The notes beneath the pieces were generated by a model. It worked only from the letters and a program-made list of their open reading frames with translations. It ran no database searches and was not told where the DNA came from. A program made the position numbers and the translations under genes. Positions 9,479-21,171 of a stretch of 64,000 nucleotides of DNA are shown piece after piece. How positions within the stretch are numbered: position 1 is the first letter of the stretch; each line of letters opens with the position of its first letter. The DNA comes from Coffea arabica (taxonomy: Eukaryota; Streptophyta; Magnoliopsida; Gentianales; Rubiaceae): the NCBI RefSeq assembly GCF_036785885.1, contig NC_092320.1:19345557-19409556 (forward strand), written 5' to 3'.

Positions 9479-10858
9479 TCATGGCTGCTGGGAACGAGGA
9501 TCTACTGCCTCCTCGGCTCCATGAGGACCCTGTGAGGTACCAATATGGCCCTCCTCCTGATGAGGTGTCGGAGTAGGGGACCGTCGGATATGGAAATGAT
9601 CCTCGATCGCACGAAGACGGCGATCATGTCGGTCGAGGCGCTCAATCATCATCCGCTCCGTCTGGTCAATGCGCTCGACGACTCGCGTCTCCATACAGCA
9701 AATAGCATTGAGAAGCTCTTGCCACTTGGAGCGCGTTTGAGGAGGTGGTCGTGGAACCGGAGGAGGAAGAGTCTGCTGTGCCTCCGTCTCTTGAGTTTCC
9801 GCTTGAGGTTCAGTGTGAGGCGGAGGTTGAGTGGAAGTCGATGCTTCTCCTGTGTCCCGGACCAAAGCAGCTCCAAATTCCGTAGAAATACCCAAGGATT
9901 TGAGTATTGAAACATTTACCTCCTCGGCCGACCTAGTTATCACCGATCTCTCGGTTCCAAGAGGAACCTTGAGCTTCTCAAAAATGAGGGATAGCAGTCG
10001 AGGGAATCCAAAACAAGTCTCGCCGGCCCTCATGCGAGCTGTGGTCCGCATATAACTGATGATAATGCTGGGTAGAGGAATACCAGTCAACTGTCTACCC
10101 ACTCCATGTATCATCTTATCCAGAAAATAGAGATCGCTATTTCGGATCTCCCGTTTACCACTCTTTTTCGGCACCACATTGAAGGCAAAAAGATAGAAGA
10201 TCAGGTGGTAACGATGCTCAAAGGAGTCGGCATATACCGTGAGTTTTTTCGAACTTCCTCGCTCACGGTACTGACCCTTTAGACGTCCCACGGCTTCTCC
10301 CACTTGCCAAGGGTCTCGAGCTTTGAATTCCTTGGTCAGTTTGACATCTTCGCCTTCGTCTTTGAGTTGGACGAAGTGTCTCAATGTATCTCGATTGAGA
10401 GTCACTCTTTTACCTCGAACCCACGAGACGATGAGGTTGCCACTGTGGCTCTGCTTGTTCTCCACATTGGCATAGAACTCCCTGACCAGGTTGGGGTAGT
10501 AGTGCTTGGGCAACTGAAGGATGTTCTCCCATCCAAGCCTCTTGAATGCTGTCGAAATGTGGTAGTGCGCATCCACCTCTGGTGCCAAGTGTTTCTCAAT
10601 TATGATCTCCTTGTCCAGTCCGGCTTCATACCACTCTTGATTTTCGAGCGATGTGAATCGTGTGGTATCGTAGTCTGGCGGTGGCTCGTCACGGCTAGTG
10701 GATGCGGTCTTCCGGCGAGACCGAGGTGGCGACTCAGGTGAAGGAGATTCCTCCTCAGGCGACTCCTCATGCAAAGAAGGTGTATGTTCTTCACTTGACG
10801 ATGGTGTAGGAGTACGAATACGAGCCCTCCTTGTACGAGCCATAGTACCTATAAACAA
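9479..10858 (-). CDS. Athila env-position ORF (ORF3), unit 1
   Basis: 459 codons downstream of pol in element orientation, where Athila elements carry their 'env-like' gene. Residues about 1-60 are a Pro/Ser/Glu/Arg-rich basic-acidic tail. Residues about 65-300 resemble the putative plant transposon protein domain (PF20167-type), with LAPEVDAHYHISTAFKRLGW near its start. About 385-430 is an amphipathic, coiled-coil-like helix (METRVVERIDQTERM). No signal peptide or membrane segment is visible, so an envelope function is not supported. The second Met (codon 6, ATG at 10843-10841) follows a good splice-acceptor sequence and is the likelier start of a spliced message. The frame is intact. Function is unknown. 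Confidence 0.7.
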   Translation of the reverse strand: MFIGTMARTRRARIRTPTPSSSEEHTPSLHEESPEEESPSPESPPRSRRKTASTSRDEPPPDYDTTRFTSLENQEWYEAGLDKEIIIEKHLAPEVDAHYHISTAFKRLGWENILQLPKHYYPNLVREFYANVENKQSHSGNLIVSWVRGKRVTLNRDTLRHFVQLKDEGEDVKLTKEFKARDPWQVGEAVGRLKGQYRERGSSKKLTVYADSFEHRYHLIFYLFAFNVVPKKSGKREIRNSDLYFLDKMIHGVGRQLTGIPLPSIIISYMRTTARMRAGETCFGFPRLLSLIFEKLKVPLGTERSVITRSAEEVNVSILKSLGISTEFGAALVRDTGEASTSTQPPPHTEPQAETQETEAQQTLPPPVPRPPPQTRSKWQELLNAICCMETRVVERIDQTERMMIERLDRHDRRLRAIEDHFHIRRSPTPTPHQEEGHIGTSQGPHGAEEAVDPRSQQP

Positions 10859-10925
10859 GATGAGTATTTATTAGAAACGATAGAAACTCACTCATACATG
10901 TTAAATAGGAATTTAAGAAAATTTC

Positions 10926-10963
10926 GGCAGAGTTTCCCCTGAAAAAGGGCTAAACTCCCTGCC
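10926..10963. repeat. Hairpin upstream of env-position ORF, unit 1
   Basis: GGCAGAGTTTCCCCT and AGGGCTAAACTCCCTGCC pair as a stem with one small internal bulge and a short A-rich loop. It lies about 70 bases upstream of the ORF start, inside the proposed leader intron. Its diverged partner is at 9049-9087. Confidence 0.65.
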
Positions 10964-11930
10964 AAAATGTACCCAAATTTAAACAAATAAACTTCCTAAC
11001 ACTTCTCAAATCCAATTCCCACATTTAGAAAGGATATTAGCAGTAAAGAAATCATTTCATGCATATTAAGTGCAAACAATTTTAAATTATATTCATTTGC
11101 AAGAATGAACACTCAAACACTTGAGAATATCTTCAATCCAATTCATAACACTCGTTAACACTTAAGTTAACTACACATGAGTCCCAATTCATCCAAATAC
11201 AATTATTTCAAGTAACAGTGGTTCAATGTGCTTAACTTGATCGGGAACACACACTTTTACCTAATGGGCTATTGCTCTAGTGATAGCATATCATTTTCAA
11301 TTGGTATAACAGTGATTTATACCTCTCTGAACAAGTTCAGATATTCAATGAAAGCTAAATTCACAAGTTTAAATCACTAAAATGTTCAAGCCCAAAAATT
11401 GAGAAGGAAATCTCAAAACTATCACTAAATCCACAATTCTCTCACAAATAAACATGAAAATAATTATAACAACTGATTTGAGCACAATGTAGCACAATTA
11501 TATCAAGAATTTTCAACAATTAAGCTATTTAGCAAAATATATTGAAAAACTAAAAATATGCAAAAATGAGAGATATACAATGTCACATAAATTCGAAATT
11601 TGTTACCTCAAATAGATGGAGTGATGATGGAGGATGATAATGATGCAAAAATGGAGAACAACCAAGCCCAAATTCGACCTCAAAATGCAAGATTTCAATT
11701 CGGCCCTATTTTGCGTCTTGAAGATCAAAACCCCTCAATTTGATGTTTTTGATTCCAAATTGTTAAGGGTTAATGCTCAGAAGAGGTTAGTGAAGGTTTT
11801 TGTTGTGAAAAATTGGGAATGTTATGGATGAAATGGAAGATTGGAGGAAAGGGAATAGGGTTTCGAAGAGAGAGAAAAGAGAAATCTGGAAATTGAGGAA
11901 CCGAGGCCTCGTTTCCCTTCTTATCGCGAA

Positions 11931-12103
11931 AGGATCCGAGGTCGGATCAATTCTGGAAGGCCTCGGATCCGACAGGGCTCGGATCAGTCCCAACAGAAAC
12001 ACAGACGAGCCCTCGGATTTATCTGGGTTGGAATGGATCCGAGGTCGGATCAGTTGATCCGTGGTCGGATCTGTCTGGGCTTTTCAGGATCCGAGCTCGG
12101 ATC
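11931..12103. repeat. ATCCGA/TCGGAT palindrome island in Athila interior, unit 1
   Basis: About 11 half-sites in roughly 170 bases, again with a perfect ATCCGAGCTCGGAT palindrome (12089-12102) and AGGTCGGATC dyads. It is a diverged counterpart of the LTR island. Each lies roughly 1.1-1.3 kb upstream of an ORF start (env-position ORF here, gag for the LTR copy). Confidence 0.8.
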
Positions 12104-12688
12104 TGTATTTCTCTGCACTAATTGCAGAAACTGCAATTTTTTCAAACTTTTTCTCCCTTTTTCGGCCAATTCCAAATTACACATTGGACATACCTTTTCT
12201 CAATTCCAACCTCCCACGCACATGTAATATACCATAAACATAATATCCAACCTCTCAAAACACAACAAACACATCTACATTGAAAATCGAGGGGTGGGGT
12301 TCTTTGATCATTTTTGCATTTTTACACTAAAATGGCATTTTTGAGCATTAAATGTACATCAAATGAGTCCATAAGCCTTTATAACCATGATATCACCAAA
12401 ACTCATTTGAAATGCACAATGTATGTATATGCATGGGAATTTTAAGCACTTAAAACACAATTTGGTAAGAAAAACTCCCTTTTACACATATTCTTCAAGT
12501 GCACCTCCGAGATGGATGATAAAACTCCCGTACCTCCTACAAACAAGTGAAATACATCTAATTAGTCAATTAAATCACACCAAAATGTAAGAAACACCTA
12601 AAAACACACAAATACACTATTATCATTGGGTTACCTCCCAACAAGCGCTTTTGTTTATAGTCGTTGGCTCGACAATCCTATAACTTCT

Positions 12689-15600
12689 TTAATTCTCCTT
12701 TGCATTTCCTAAGGAGTAAATTACCCCTTTAGGAACTTTTTCTCCTGGCAAATAGGGCTTCAATCTTTGTCCATTTACTTTAAATGGAGAACCATTTTCT
12801 CCTTTTATTTCCACTGCTCCATGCGGAAATACTTGAGTTACTTCAAATGGTCCCGACCATCTTGACTTCAATTTTCCTGGAAATAACCTCAAGCGTGAGT
12901 TGAACAAAAGTACATTTTGCCCTACTTGAAATTTTTTAGGAATAATATGCTTGTCATGCCAATATTTGATCTTTTCTTTATAAATTTTGGCATTTTCATA
13001 AGCATGTAGTCGGTGTTCCTCCAATTCACTTAGCTCAAGTAATCGCTTTTCTCCTGCAAAATTAAAATCCATGTTAATAGATTTAATTGCCCAATAAGCT
13101 TTGTGCTCAATCTCTACATGTAGGTGACAAGCTTTCCCATAGACTAAACGATACGGCGACATCCCTAGGGGTGTCTTAAATGCCGTTCGATAAGCCCATA
13201 GTGTATCATCTAGCTTTGTAGCCCAATCCTTGCGTGATTTATTCACAGTTTTCTCCAAAATGAGCTTTATCTCTCTATTAGCCAGCTCTGCTTGTCCATT
13301 GGCTTGAGGATGATATGGAAGTGATGTCTTGTGCCTACAACCATATTTAAACAATAAGGAATCCAATTGTTTGTTACAAAAATGTTTCCCTTCATCACTT
13401 ACTATGGCCTTGGGTATACCAAATCTACTGAAAATATTCTTTTTAAGGAATCTAAGTACAATCTTAGAGTCATTAGTAGATGAAGCGATTGCTTCTACCC
13501 ATTTAGAAACATAATCCACTGCTACTAAGATGTACTTATTATTAAAAGAACTAGGAAATGGTCCCATAAAATCAATACCCCATACATCAAATAACTCAAC
13601 TTCCAAGAATGTAGTCAGGGGCATTTCATTTTTTCGAGATATATTTCCAGTTCTTTGGCATGCATCACAATTTTTAACATATTCCCTAGCATCTCGGTAC
13701 ATAGTTGGCCAATAAAATCCTGATTGCCATACCTTTGCCACAGTCTTTGAAGTACTGAAATGACCACCTGTTTCAAGGTTATGACAATGATATAAAACAT
13801 TATGTACCTCATCTTCAGGAATACATCTACGTATCATACCATCGGCACAATGTCTGTATAGCAATGGTTCCTCCCAAAAGTAACTTTTGACGTCATGTAA
13901 GAATTTCTTCTTTTGATGATAATTGAACTCCTTTTGAATCTCTCCACTGACCAAGTAGTTAGCAAAATCTGCATACCATGGAGAATTTCTAAGTGCTAGG
14001 ACAAACTCATCCGGAAAATTCTCTTGAATTGGAACCTGATCTTTGATTGGGATATATTCCAAACGTGATAAATGATCTGCAACTAGATTCTCCGATCCCT
14101 TTTTGTCTTTTATCTCCACATCAAATTCCTGCAATAAAAGAATCCACCGAATTAGTCTAGGTTTTGCATCCTTCTTATGCAGCAAATATTTAAGAGCTGA
14201 ATGGTCCGTATATATAATAACTTTAGATCCTACTAAATAGGATCTAAATTTGTCCAAAGCAAATATCACTGCCAATAGCTCTTTTTCTGTTGTTGCATAA
14301 TTGAGTTGTGCCTCATTTAGCAACTTGCTAGCATAGTAAATGACGTGCAATCGTCCTTCCTTCTTTTGTCCCAAAACTGCTCCAACCGCATAATCACTTG
14401 CATCACACATCAATTCAAATGGTAGTGACCAATCGGGTGAAGTTATAATTGGGGCCGAAATCAATTCCTTTTTCAACCTTTCAAATGCAACCAAACAATT
14501 GTCATTAAATTGAAAAGGAGTATCTTTGCATAATAAATCACATAATGGCTTTACTATTTTAGAAAAATCTTTAATAAAACGTCTATAAAAGCCAGCATGT
14601 CCTAAAAAACTCCTTATCCCCTTGACATTGCTTGGGGGTGGCAATTTTTCGATAACTTCTATTTTGGCTTTATCCACCTCAATTCCCTTGGAGGAAATCT
14701 TGTGCCCTAAGACAATTCCTTCTTTTACCATAAAATGGCATTTCTCCCAATTCAGTACAAGATTTATTTCCTCGCATCTCTGCAAAATCAATTCCAAATT
14801 ATGAAGACAATGGTCAAAAGATGAACCGTACACAGAAAAATCATCCATAAATATCTCCATAATTTTCTCAATATAATCAGAAAAAATAGCCATCATGCAT
14901 CGTTGAAAAGTTGCAGGAGCATTGCATAAACCAAATGGCATCCTTCTAAAGGCAAAAGTGCCATAAGGACATGTAAATGTGGTCTTCTCTTGATCCTCTG
15001 GAGCTATAGCTATTTGATTATATCCTGAAAAACCATCAAGAAAACAGTAAAATTCATATCCGGCTATTCGCTCCAATAATTGATCAAGAAATGGCAGGAA
15101 AAAATGATCTTTTCTTGTTACCGTATTCAACTTACGATAATCAATACACACTCTCCACCCTACCACAAGTCTAGATGGAATTAATTCATCATTTTTACCT
15201 ATGATTGTAGTTATTCCACCTTTCTTTGGTACCACATGAATTGGACTAATCCAAACACTATCTGAGATAGGAAAGACTATACCTGCATCAAGCCACTTAA
15301 GAATTTCATTTCTTACCACCTCTTTCATGTTTGGATTGAGTCTTCTTTGTGTTTCTACCACTGGTTTGTAATTGTCCTCCAATAAAATGCGATGCATGCA
15401 TATTGAAGGACTTATACCTTTAATGTCAGCAATTGTCCATCCCATTGCCTTCTTATGCTTCCTTAAAACTCTTAGCAACTTTGTACACTGCTCATCATCA
15501 AGGTCAGCACTAACAATTACACGTAAAGTACTATTTTCTCCAAGAAATTCATACCTTAGATGAGTTGGAAGTGGCTTAAGCTCTAACCTTGGAGGTTCAA

Positions 15601-17278
15601 TTTCTGAAGGTTGTGAAAACCCTTTTCCTTGGCCAAGATTTTCATACAAATTACCCCTTTTATAAGGTGCTTGAAAATCCAAGTACTTGGCCAATTCTTC
15701 AATTTCTTCAAAAACATCTTCTTGCTTACCTAAACTCATTAAACAATACTCAAGAGGATCTAAATCAAGGTTGACTTGACTCATCTCTTGGGTTAGTTTA
15801 TCAATTGTGCCAATAGAATAAGCATGATCAGTAAAAGAAGGGTATTTTTCCATTTCATTCAAATTAAATTCTACTTCTTCTTCACCTACTTGAAACTTAA
15901 GCTTGCCATTTTTTACATCAATAATAGTACCTGCAGTAGCTAAAAATGGTCTACCTAGAATAATTGGCATAGATATATCTTCTTCCATATCTAATACCAC
16001 AAAATCCACTGGAATGATAAATTTTTGAACTTTTATCAATACATTCTCCAACACTCCCAATGGATATCGAATAGACCGATCCGCTAGTTGCAAAGTAATA
16101 TTTGTGCGTTTAAGTTCATGCAAACCCAATTGTCTAGCCACTGTTAAAGGTATTAATGATACACTAGCACCAAAATCACACAATGCTTTAGAAAAATCAA
16201 CATTACCTATGGTGCAAGGTATAGAAAAACTCCCTGGATCCTTCAACTTTGGTGGTAGCTTATTTTGAATAATTGCACTACATTCCTCCGTTAGTGCTAT
16301 TGTTTCGCAGTCTTCCAACTTTCTTTTTCTAGTCATGATTTCCTTGAGAAATTTCGCATAAGACGGAATCTGCAAAATAGCATCGGCAAAAGGAATGTTA
16401 ATGTGCAATTGTTTGAAAAGTTTAACAAAATTTTCAAAATCTTTATCAAACTTATTTTGCTTTAATCTTTGTGGAAATGGAACCGCAGGGGGTATTGGAA
16501 TGGTAGCGGAAGATGATGGTCGATTTTTTCTTGATTCCTCCCGGCTACTTTCCTCCACTATCGCCTCTTGGTTCCTATGCTTTTCTTCTTGTTTTTCATT
16601 CTCATCTTTCTTAACTTCCACCACTGGAGGATCTTTTAATTGCTTACCACTACGAAGAGTAATGGCTTTGACATGCTTCTTAGGATTTACCTCCGTTTTG
16701 CTAGGTAATTCTCCTTGATTACGATTATTCAAAGAACTAGCAATTTGACCAATTTGGACCTCTACATTCCTGTACATTGTAGTGAGTTGGTCCAATCTTC
16801 CTTCTACTCGCTCAAATCTGTCTGAAGTAACTTTTGCGAGCTTTTCCACTGCCATCTCCCAACCAGGTTTAGTTTCAACTTGTTGTTGCCTTGATTGAAA
16901 TCCCGGTGGATTGGCTGGCCTTGGTTGATTTCCTTGATCCTTCCATCCAAAGTTTGGATGATTTCTCCACCCCGGATTGTAAGTATTCGAGTAGGGGTTA
17001 TTTTGAGCATTACGATTGTAATTATTAACGAATTGTACCTGCTCAGAATCAACACACTCATTAGTATCATGTTCACCTCCACATATAGAACAACATGCTA
17101 CATGTGCATTAGATGAACTTGGACCAACTCCACTTTGTCTACTTAGCAACTTCATCACATTATTCATTTGAGTACTCAGCATATTGAGAGTGTCCATTTC
17201 TATCATACCTGCGTGACGTCTTGTATTACCTCTCTCATTGGCCCATTGGTAGTTGTTTGCAGCCATTTCTTCTATCAA
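12689..17278 (-). CDS. Athila gag C-terminus/pol polyprotein, unit 1 (looks whole)
   Basis: 1,529-codon open frame. Domains in order are as follows. A CCHC-like zinc knuckle (C63, C66, H70, C75), then a linker rich in K, E and P. An aspartic protease with D368 in CDFGAS. A reverse transcriptase with FMDDF (D812, D813). RNase H with D959 in CDASD and TDHSALKYL. An integrase zinc finger (H1166, H1173, C1204, C1207). The integrase core with D1236, D1295 and E1331, spaced as DD35E. A C-terminal module with [16 protein letters not shown], typical of Athila. The products copy element RNA into DNA and integrate it. The N-terminal capsid part of gag lies in the adjacent upstream frame. Confidence 0.9.
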   Translation of the reverse strand: MIEEMAANNYQWANERGNTRRHAGMIEMDTLNMLSTQMNNVMKLLSRQSGVGPSSSNAHVACCSICGGEHDTNECVDSEQVQFVNNYNRNAQNNPYSNTYNPGWRNHPNFGWKDQGNQPRPANPPGFQSRQQQVETKPGWEMAVEKLAKVTSDRFERVEGRLDQLTTMYRNVEVQIGQIASSLNNRNQGELPSKTEVNPKKHVKAITLRSGKQLKDPPVVEVKKDENEKQEEKHRNQEAIVEESSREESRKNRPSSSATIPIPPAVPFPQRLKQNKFDKDFENFVKLFKQLHINIPFADAILQIPSYAKFLKEIMTRKRKLEDCETIALTEECSAIIQNKLPPKLKDPGSFSIPCTIGNVDFSKALCDFGASVSLIPLTVARQLGLHELKRTNITLQLADRSIRYPLGVLENVLIKVQKFIIPVDFVVLDMEEDISMPIILGRPFLATAGTIIDVKNGKLKFQVGEEEVEFNLNEMEKYPSFTDHAYSIGTIDKLTQEMSQVNLDLDPLEYCLMSLGKQEDVFEEIEELAKYLDFQAPYKRGNLYENLGQGKGFSQPSEIEPPRLELKPLPTHLRYEFLGENSTLRVIVSADLDDEQCTKLLRVLRKHKKAMGWTIADIKGISPSICMHRILLEDNYKPVVETQRRLNPNMKEVVRNEILKWLDAGIVFPISDSVWISPIHVVPKKGGITTIIGKNDELIPSRLVVGWRVCIDYRKLNTVTRKDHFFLPFLDQLLERIAGYEFYCFLDGFSGYNQIAIAPEDQEKTTFTCPYGTFAFRRMPFGLCNAPATFQRCMMAIFSDYIEKIMEIFMDDFSVYGSSFDHCLHNLELILQRCEEINLVLNWEKCHFMVKEGIVLGHKISSKGIEVDKAKIEVIEKLPPPSNVKGIRSFLGHAGFYRRFIKDFSKIVKPLCDLLCKDTPFQFNDNCLVAFERLKKELISAPIITSPDWSLPFELMCDASDYAVGAVLGQKKEGRLHVIYYASKLLNEAQLNYATTEKELLAVIFALDKFRSYLVGSKVIIYTDHSALKYLLHKKDAKPRLIRWILLLQEFDVEIKDKKGSENLVADHLSRLEYIPIKDQVPIQENFPDEFVLALRNSPWYADFANYLVSGEIQKEFNYHQKKKFLHDVKSYFWEEPLLYRHCADGMIRRCIPEDEVHNVLYHCHNLETGGHFSTSKTVAKVWQSGFYWPTMYRDAREYVKNCDACQRTGNISRKNEMPLTTFLEVELFDVWGIDFMGPFPSSFNNKYILVAVDYVSKWVEAIASSTNDSKIVLRFLKKNIFSRFGIPKAIVSDEGKHFCNKQLDSLLFKYGCRHKTSLPYHPQANGQAELANREIKLILEKTVNKSRKDWATKLDDTLWAYRTAFKTPLGMSPYRLVYGKACHLHVEIEHKAYWAIKSINMDFNFAGEKRLLELSELEEHRLHAYENAKIYKEKIKYWHDKHIIPKKFQVGQNVLLFNSRLRLFPGKLKSRWSGPFEVTQVFPHGAVEIKGENGSPFKVNGQRLKPYLPGEKVPKGVIYSLGNAKEN

Positions 17279-17296
17279 ATTCTGAGCTTCTTGGGG

Positions 17297-18040
17297 TTAT
17301 TTACCCATTAAAGCTCCACCTGCAGCTGCATCGATCATAGTTTTAGTAGAAAAAACTAAACCATTATAGAAGGTTTGTATGATTAACCACTCCGGCAGTC
17401 CATGATGTGGACATTTCCGAAGCAAATCTCTAAACCTTTCCCATGCCTCATATAATGATTCACTTTCTAATTGGCTAAAACTAGTGATATCCATTCTAAG
17501 TTTAGCAGTCTTACCTGGTGGAAAATACTTATTTAAGAATGCTCTTGATAACTCATCCCATCCAGTGAAAGTATTAGGAGCATGAGAGTGTAACCAAAGT
17601 TTGGCCTTATCTCTCAATGAAAATGGGAACAATCTTAGCCTTATAGCATCATCACTAACTCCATTCATTTTAATTGTATCACAAATTTCCAAGAATGTAG
17701 CTAAGTGTGTATTAGGGTCTTCTACTGCATTACCTCCAAATTGAGATTGTTGAACCATTTGGATAAGTGCTGGTTTAATCTCAAAATTGTTAGCATTTAC
17801 CGTAGGCCTTGCTATACTCGTTTGAGATCCTTGTGTTCCCGGTAGAGCAAAATCTCGTAGAACTCGCCTATGTGCTTCGTTTTCTGCCATGTCTTCTTCA
17901 AATGGAAGCTCTATTAAGATATCTTCTATTGGCTGCCAAACCTCTTGTTTCTCTTGATGTGATGTACTCCTCCTTTGTCTGTGTAATGTTCTTTCAATTT
18001 CAGGATCGAAATGTGCAACTTCTCGATTTGATCGGTGCAT
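17297..18040 (-). CDS. Athila gag, capsid part, unit 1
   Basis: 247-codon open frame following the primer site. It carries the retrotransposon gag domain at about residues 110-240, with RLRLFPFSLRDKAKLWL, then EAWERFRDLLRKCPHHGLPEW, standard for Athila gag. The zinc knuckle is encoded in the following frame. The same two-frame layout occurs in all three units. Gag assembles the particle in which reverse transcription takes place. Confidence 0.85.
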   Translation of the reverse strand: MHRSNREVAHFDPEIERTLHRQRRSTSHQEKQEVWQPIEDILIELPFEEDMAENEAHRRVLRDFALPGTQGSQTSIARPTVNANNFEIKPALIQMVQQSQFGGNAVEDPNTHLATFLEICDTIKMNGVSDDAIRLRLFPFSLRDKAKLWLHSHAPNTFTGWDELSRAFLNKYFPPGKTAKLRMDITSFSQLESESLYEAWERFRDLLRKCPHHGLPEWLIIQTFYNGLVFSTKTMIDAAAGGALMGK

Positions 18041-18154
18041 ACACTACAGACAAAAACAAGAGAAATTTTGCAGTTTAAATTCAACAACTTGAAATAATAA
18101 AAAAAAATGAAAATATCTAAAGTAATAGAGATGATTAGGCCCTAATATTGCCGC

Positions 18155-18172
18155 TCCCCGGCAACGGCGCCA
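18155..18172 (-). other. Primer binding site, tRNA-Asp, unit 1
   Basis: The minus strand reads TGGCGCCGTTGCCGGGGA, complementary over 18 bases to the 3' end of plant tRNA-Asp(GTC) with CCA. This is the primer of Athila elements. It lies six bases from the LTR edge at 18179. Confidence 0.9.
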
Positions 18173-18178
18173 AAAACT

Positions 18179-19857
18179 TGACGGGATATTTGTATCTATA
18201 CAAGTTTAATTCCGATTTTACACCCGTTGGACTGCAAGTATACAGGTCGCAATTGTAGTACAAGATGTGTATCGGGTCGATCCCACGAGGAGCAATTTAA
18301 ACAATTACTAAGCCCTTGTTCTCTCTATTATTTAGACTTACAATTAATTTGAGCAGAGAAAGTCTAATGCTGTAATCTACAAATCTGATATACAAATCTA
18401 GTTTAACAAATACTGAATACAAATAGAGAAATTTTACTTAAGGAAGATTCTAGGGATGTAGATTCCACTTATGGCATAAACTACACAAATGAATGGATTT
18501 ACTCCTTGCTATTATTCTTGCTTAACCAGAGATTTATTTCCAAGAATACCAAGTCTCATTTTCATGATGAAATGGCTTAGAGCAATATAGATTTCCCTAT
18601 TTTCATGGTGAAATATTCTACTACTCCGTTTTATTTCATGAAATGCTCAATAAATCCACCTAAGTGTATCTCTATTTTCATGAACATACAACGCAAGCTC
18701 TACTCATGTGTTTCAATTGTTATTACCAATTCTCATTGAATAATAACACTATAAACATGCTATTGGTGATCAATCAACAACACGTAATCACAGCTACACA
18801 AGTAGACAAGTTACTACAAGATATAACAAGTGTAAATCACATTCCATTCATATTATTTAACCATAAGCTTCATCTACTCCCTAGATTAAGGGGTTTAGCT
18901 ACTCATGAATGATTTAACAATCAAACTCACAAGTTTATTAATGCCAAACATCATGAAGTACAAGTACAAGAAAGATAAAAGAAAGCTTAGCCACTTGAAG
19001 GTGAAACTCTCCAATTCCTGCTATGCTCTTACACAATATGATTACAAGTAAAAACTCCAAGTACTTCTCCAAGAACTCCTATCTAGAGAGAAACTAGATA
19101 CCAGAAAGAAAACTAGCTACGTATGGTAATCCCTCTTCTCCCCAGTCTTTCTGCATAAAAATGTGGTAGAAATTCCATTCCTCTCACTTCATAATTTCTT
19201 CCACTCAGATTTTGTAAAAAGAGGTCAAAGATATGATGTCTCCTTTTGTCCACATTCATTTGGTCTTCTCTTTTGTTGCAGAAGCATGTGCCACCGATTT
19301 CTGTCCCTCAAAATAGCTGGAAAGTTGTGAAAAAGGTAAAGAAAAATGGCTATGGCACTTGCTGAGGAGAGAGACAGATCCGAGCCTCGGATCCGAGGAG
19401 TGAAAATTGGATCCGAGCTCGGATATTAGGATCCGAGGGCTTCCATGATGGATCCGAGGTCGGATCGTCCTGACCTCGGATACACTCCGCCAGAAGTACA
19501 GACTAGGGGTCGGATCCCTCTTGTACACACAGATCCGTGCTCGGATCTGTGTTGAACAATTTTCCAGTTTTTCACTTCTTCCCTTTTTCTACATTTTTGC
19601 TCCCAATTTCTTGTGTACTTTGTCTTCTGAATGACCCTGACATTTCTTTCAACTTGTGCATGAATTTCATACATCAATTACCTTCACAATTTCACAAAAT
19701 TAACGCATTAATCCACTCATTTATCAATTTCTGAACTCTTAAACAATATTTAAGCAATTATCACCAAAAGAGTTCAAATATGGCTTTAATCTTCTCAAAA
19801 CATATCAAAAATTCATGCCAAATTCGTACAAAATGTACGTTAAATATTCACTTATCA
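18179..19857 (-). repeat. Athila LTR 2 (1,679 bp), shared by units 1 and 2
   Basis: TG...CA ends (TGACGGGATA at left, CACTTATCA at right on the plus strand). It has the primer site on the left and the polypurine tract on the right, so it serves as 5' LTR of unit 1 and 3' LTR of unit 2. By eye it differs from LTR 3 at about five positions. The palindrome island is at 19376-19552. Confidence 0.92.
19376..19552. repeat. ATCCGA/TCGGAT palindrome island in Athila LTR 2
   Basis: Same island as in LTR 1, nearly identical in sequence. In element orientation it begins about 305 bases into the LTR, probably in U3. Confidence 0.8.
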
Positions 19858-19870
19858 AATTCCCCCACAC
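19858..19870 (-). other. Polypurine tract of Athila unit 2
   Basis: Same GTGTGGGGGAATT sequence abutting the LTR as in unit 1. Confidence 0.8.
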
Positions 19871-21171
19871 TTGAATCATTGCTTGTCCTCAAGCAATTTT
19901 ACACAAAACTTATTTCAAATATTCAATAGAGATAGAGAAAACAATATGCGTACTATTGTCAAATTTAATTCCTCAAAAACCTAGAAATCAATCATTATGC
20001 CATTTCTCAGATTACACTAAATACTCATAATATTCAATTAAATAAAAATAACTATGCCTTAATTTCAACAAATTCAAATCAATTCTCTCATTCTATCCTA
20101 ATTTCACAAATAAGTAAATCACATTAGTCAATTTTATGGCCTTCCTCATTCCAAAACTTATCAATTTAGAGGGATTTATTCACATTTCATCTTATTTAAA
20201 TAGTGAAAACGTCTTTTTACGCGAAAATCAACACTTTTAGGTGAAAATTCCCGGTTACTCAACATTTCACTTATTTAAATTGCTAAGCATACTCTTAATT
20301 CCAATACCTTTTTACGCGAATGTCGACATTTGTAAATGCCAACCCCCGGTTACTCAGTATGTGAATCATTGGAGTAGAATAATAATATTATTCTTTTTTT
20401 TTAATAATTTCTTTTTCCCTCTAAGTATAATTAAAGGAAGAATTTGGCCTTGTCTTTGACTATATCAATCACTTACTTATAAAATTAAGTAACAATGATA
20501 AATATCATTAATTTTGCAAAATTCTAAGCATAATTTTTCTTATTTAACCAAATATACTTTCTAAAATGTAAATATCCTAATTGCATAATAATTCGTTCCA
20601 AGCCAATTAAGAACTAAACTTTTCCAAAATACACATAGCATTTTATCCAATGGAAGAATTAGACACTTAAAATTTTAACATTTTGGCCATTTAATTGGAA
20701 GAATTGCAATGAAATATTGGAAAATGTTTTAGAAAAATTTCGACAGAGTTTCCCCATAAAAATGGATGAAACTCCCTGCCAAATATCATTAATTTTCACA
20801 AAAATTATCCTCATGACTATCTCCACATATAATTCCAACATTTTTAAGCCATAAACAACTAAAATCATGCATTTCAAAACACAATCACCCATAAGATATG
20901 CAATGCCTCCCCCACACTTAAAATCTACAATGTCCTCATTGTAGAGGAAGGTAAAAGAACTGAAACTTCCCTCATATAGGTGGTGATGCAATTTGAAGCC
21001 CTTACTCATCACGATCATCCAATTTCTGTTCAAAATGAGACAACAAAGGTACCAAACACCATAAGTAGCACAAGATGATTCAAATTAAAGAAAAATAAAA
21101 ACTACAACATTTATCTTAACAAAAGAAGAGAAAAATAAAGAAATAAAAGGTCGAATCCGCTAAAAAAAACA
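19871..21171 (-). other. 3' non-coding tail of Athila unit 2
   Basis: Same layout as in unit 1: 95-bp-period repeat at about 20214-20365 and hairpin at 20742-20780. No gene is seen. Confidence 0.7.
20742..20780. repeat. Hairpin downstream of env-position ORF, unit 2
   Basis: Copy of the 9049-9087 hairpin. Confidence 0.6.

Larger units (their letters stand above)
10859..12688 (-). other. Spacer between pol and env-position ORF, unit 1 (possible internal promoter and leader)
   Basis: About 1.8 kb without coding capacity. In element orientation it holds the second palindrome island (11931-12103). Next comes a pyrimidine-rich stretch with CGAAACCCTATTCCC, like a plant 5' UTR. Then comes a good splice donor, TTTGAG/GTAACA (intron start 11606), and just before the ORF an acceptor, TGTTTATAG/GT (intron end 10849). 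This suggests a spliced leader of about 758 bases. Spliced env-region transcripts are known for Athila/BAGY-2-type elements. Here it is an inference only. Confidence 0.5.

Noticed and set aside
9545-10794. Overlapping frames opposite and within the env-position ORF (up to 145 codons)
   Set aside because: Shadow frames of a biased, GC-richer coding region; they appear identically in each unit only because the DNA is duplicated.
9479-10858. ORF3 as a true retroviral envelope protein
   Set aside because: No signal peptide, fusion peptide or membrane anchor is visible; only its position resembles env.
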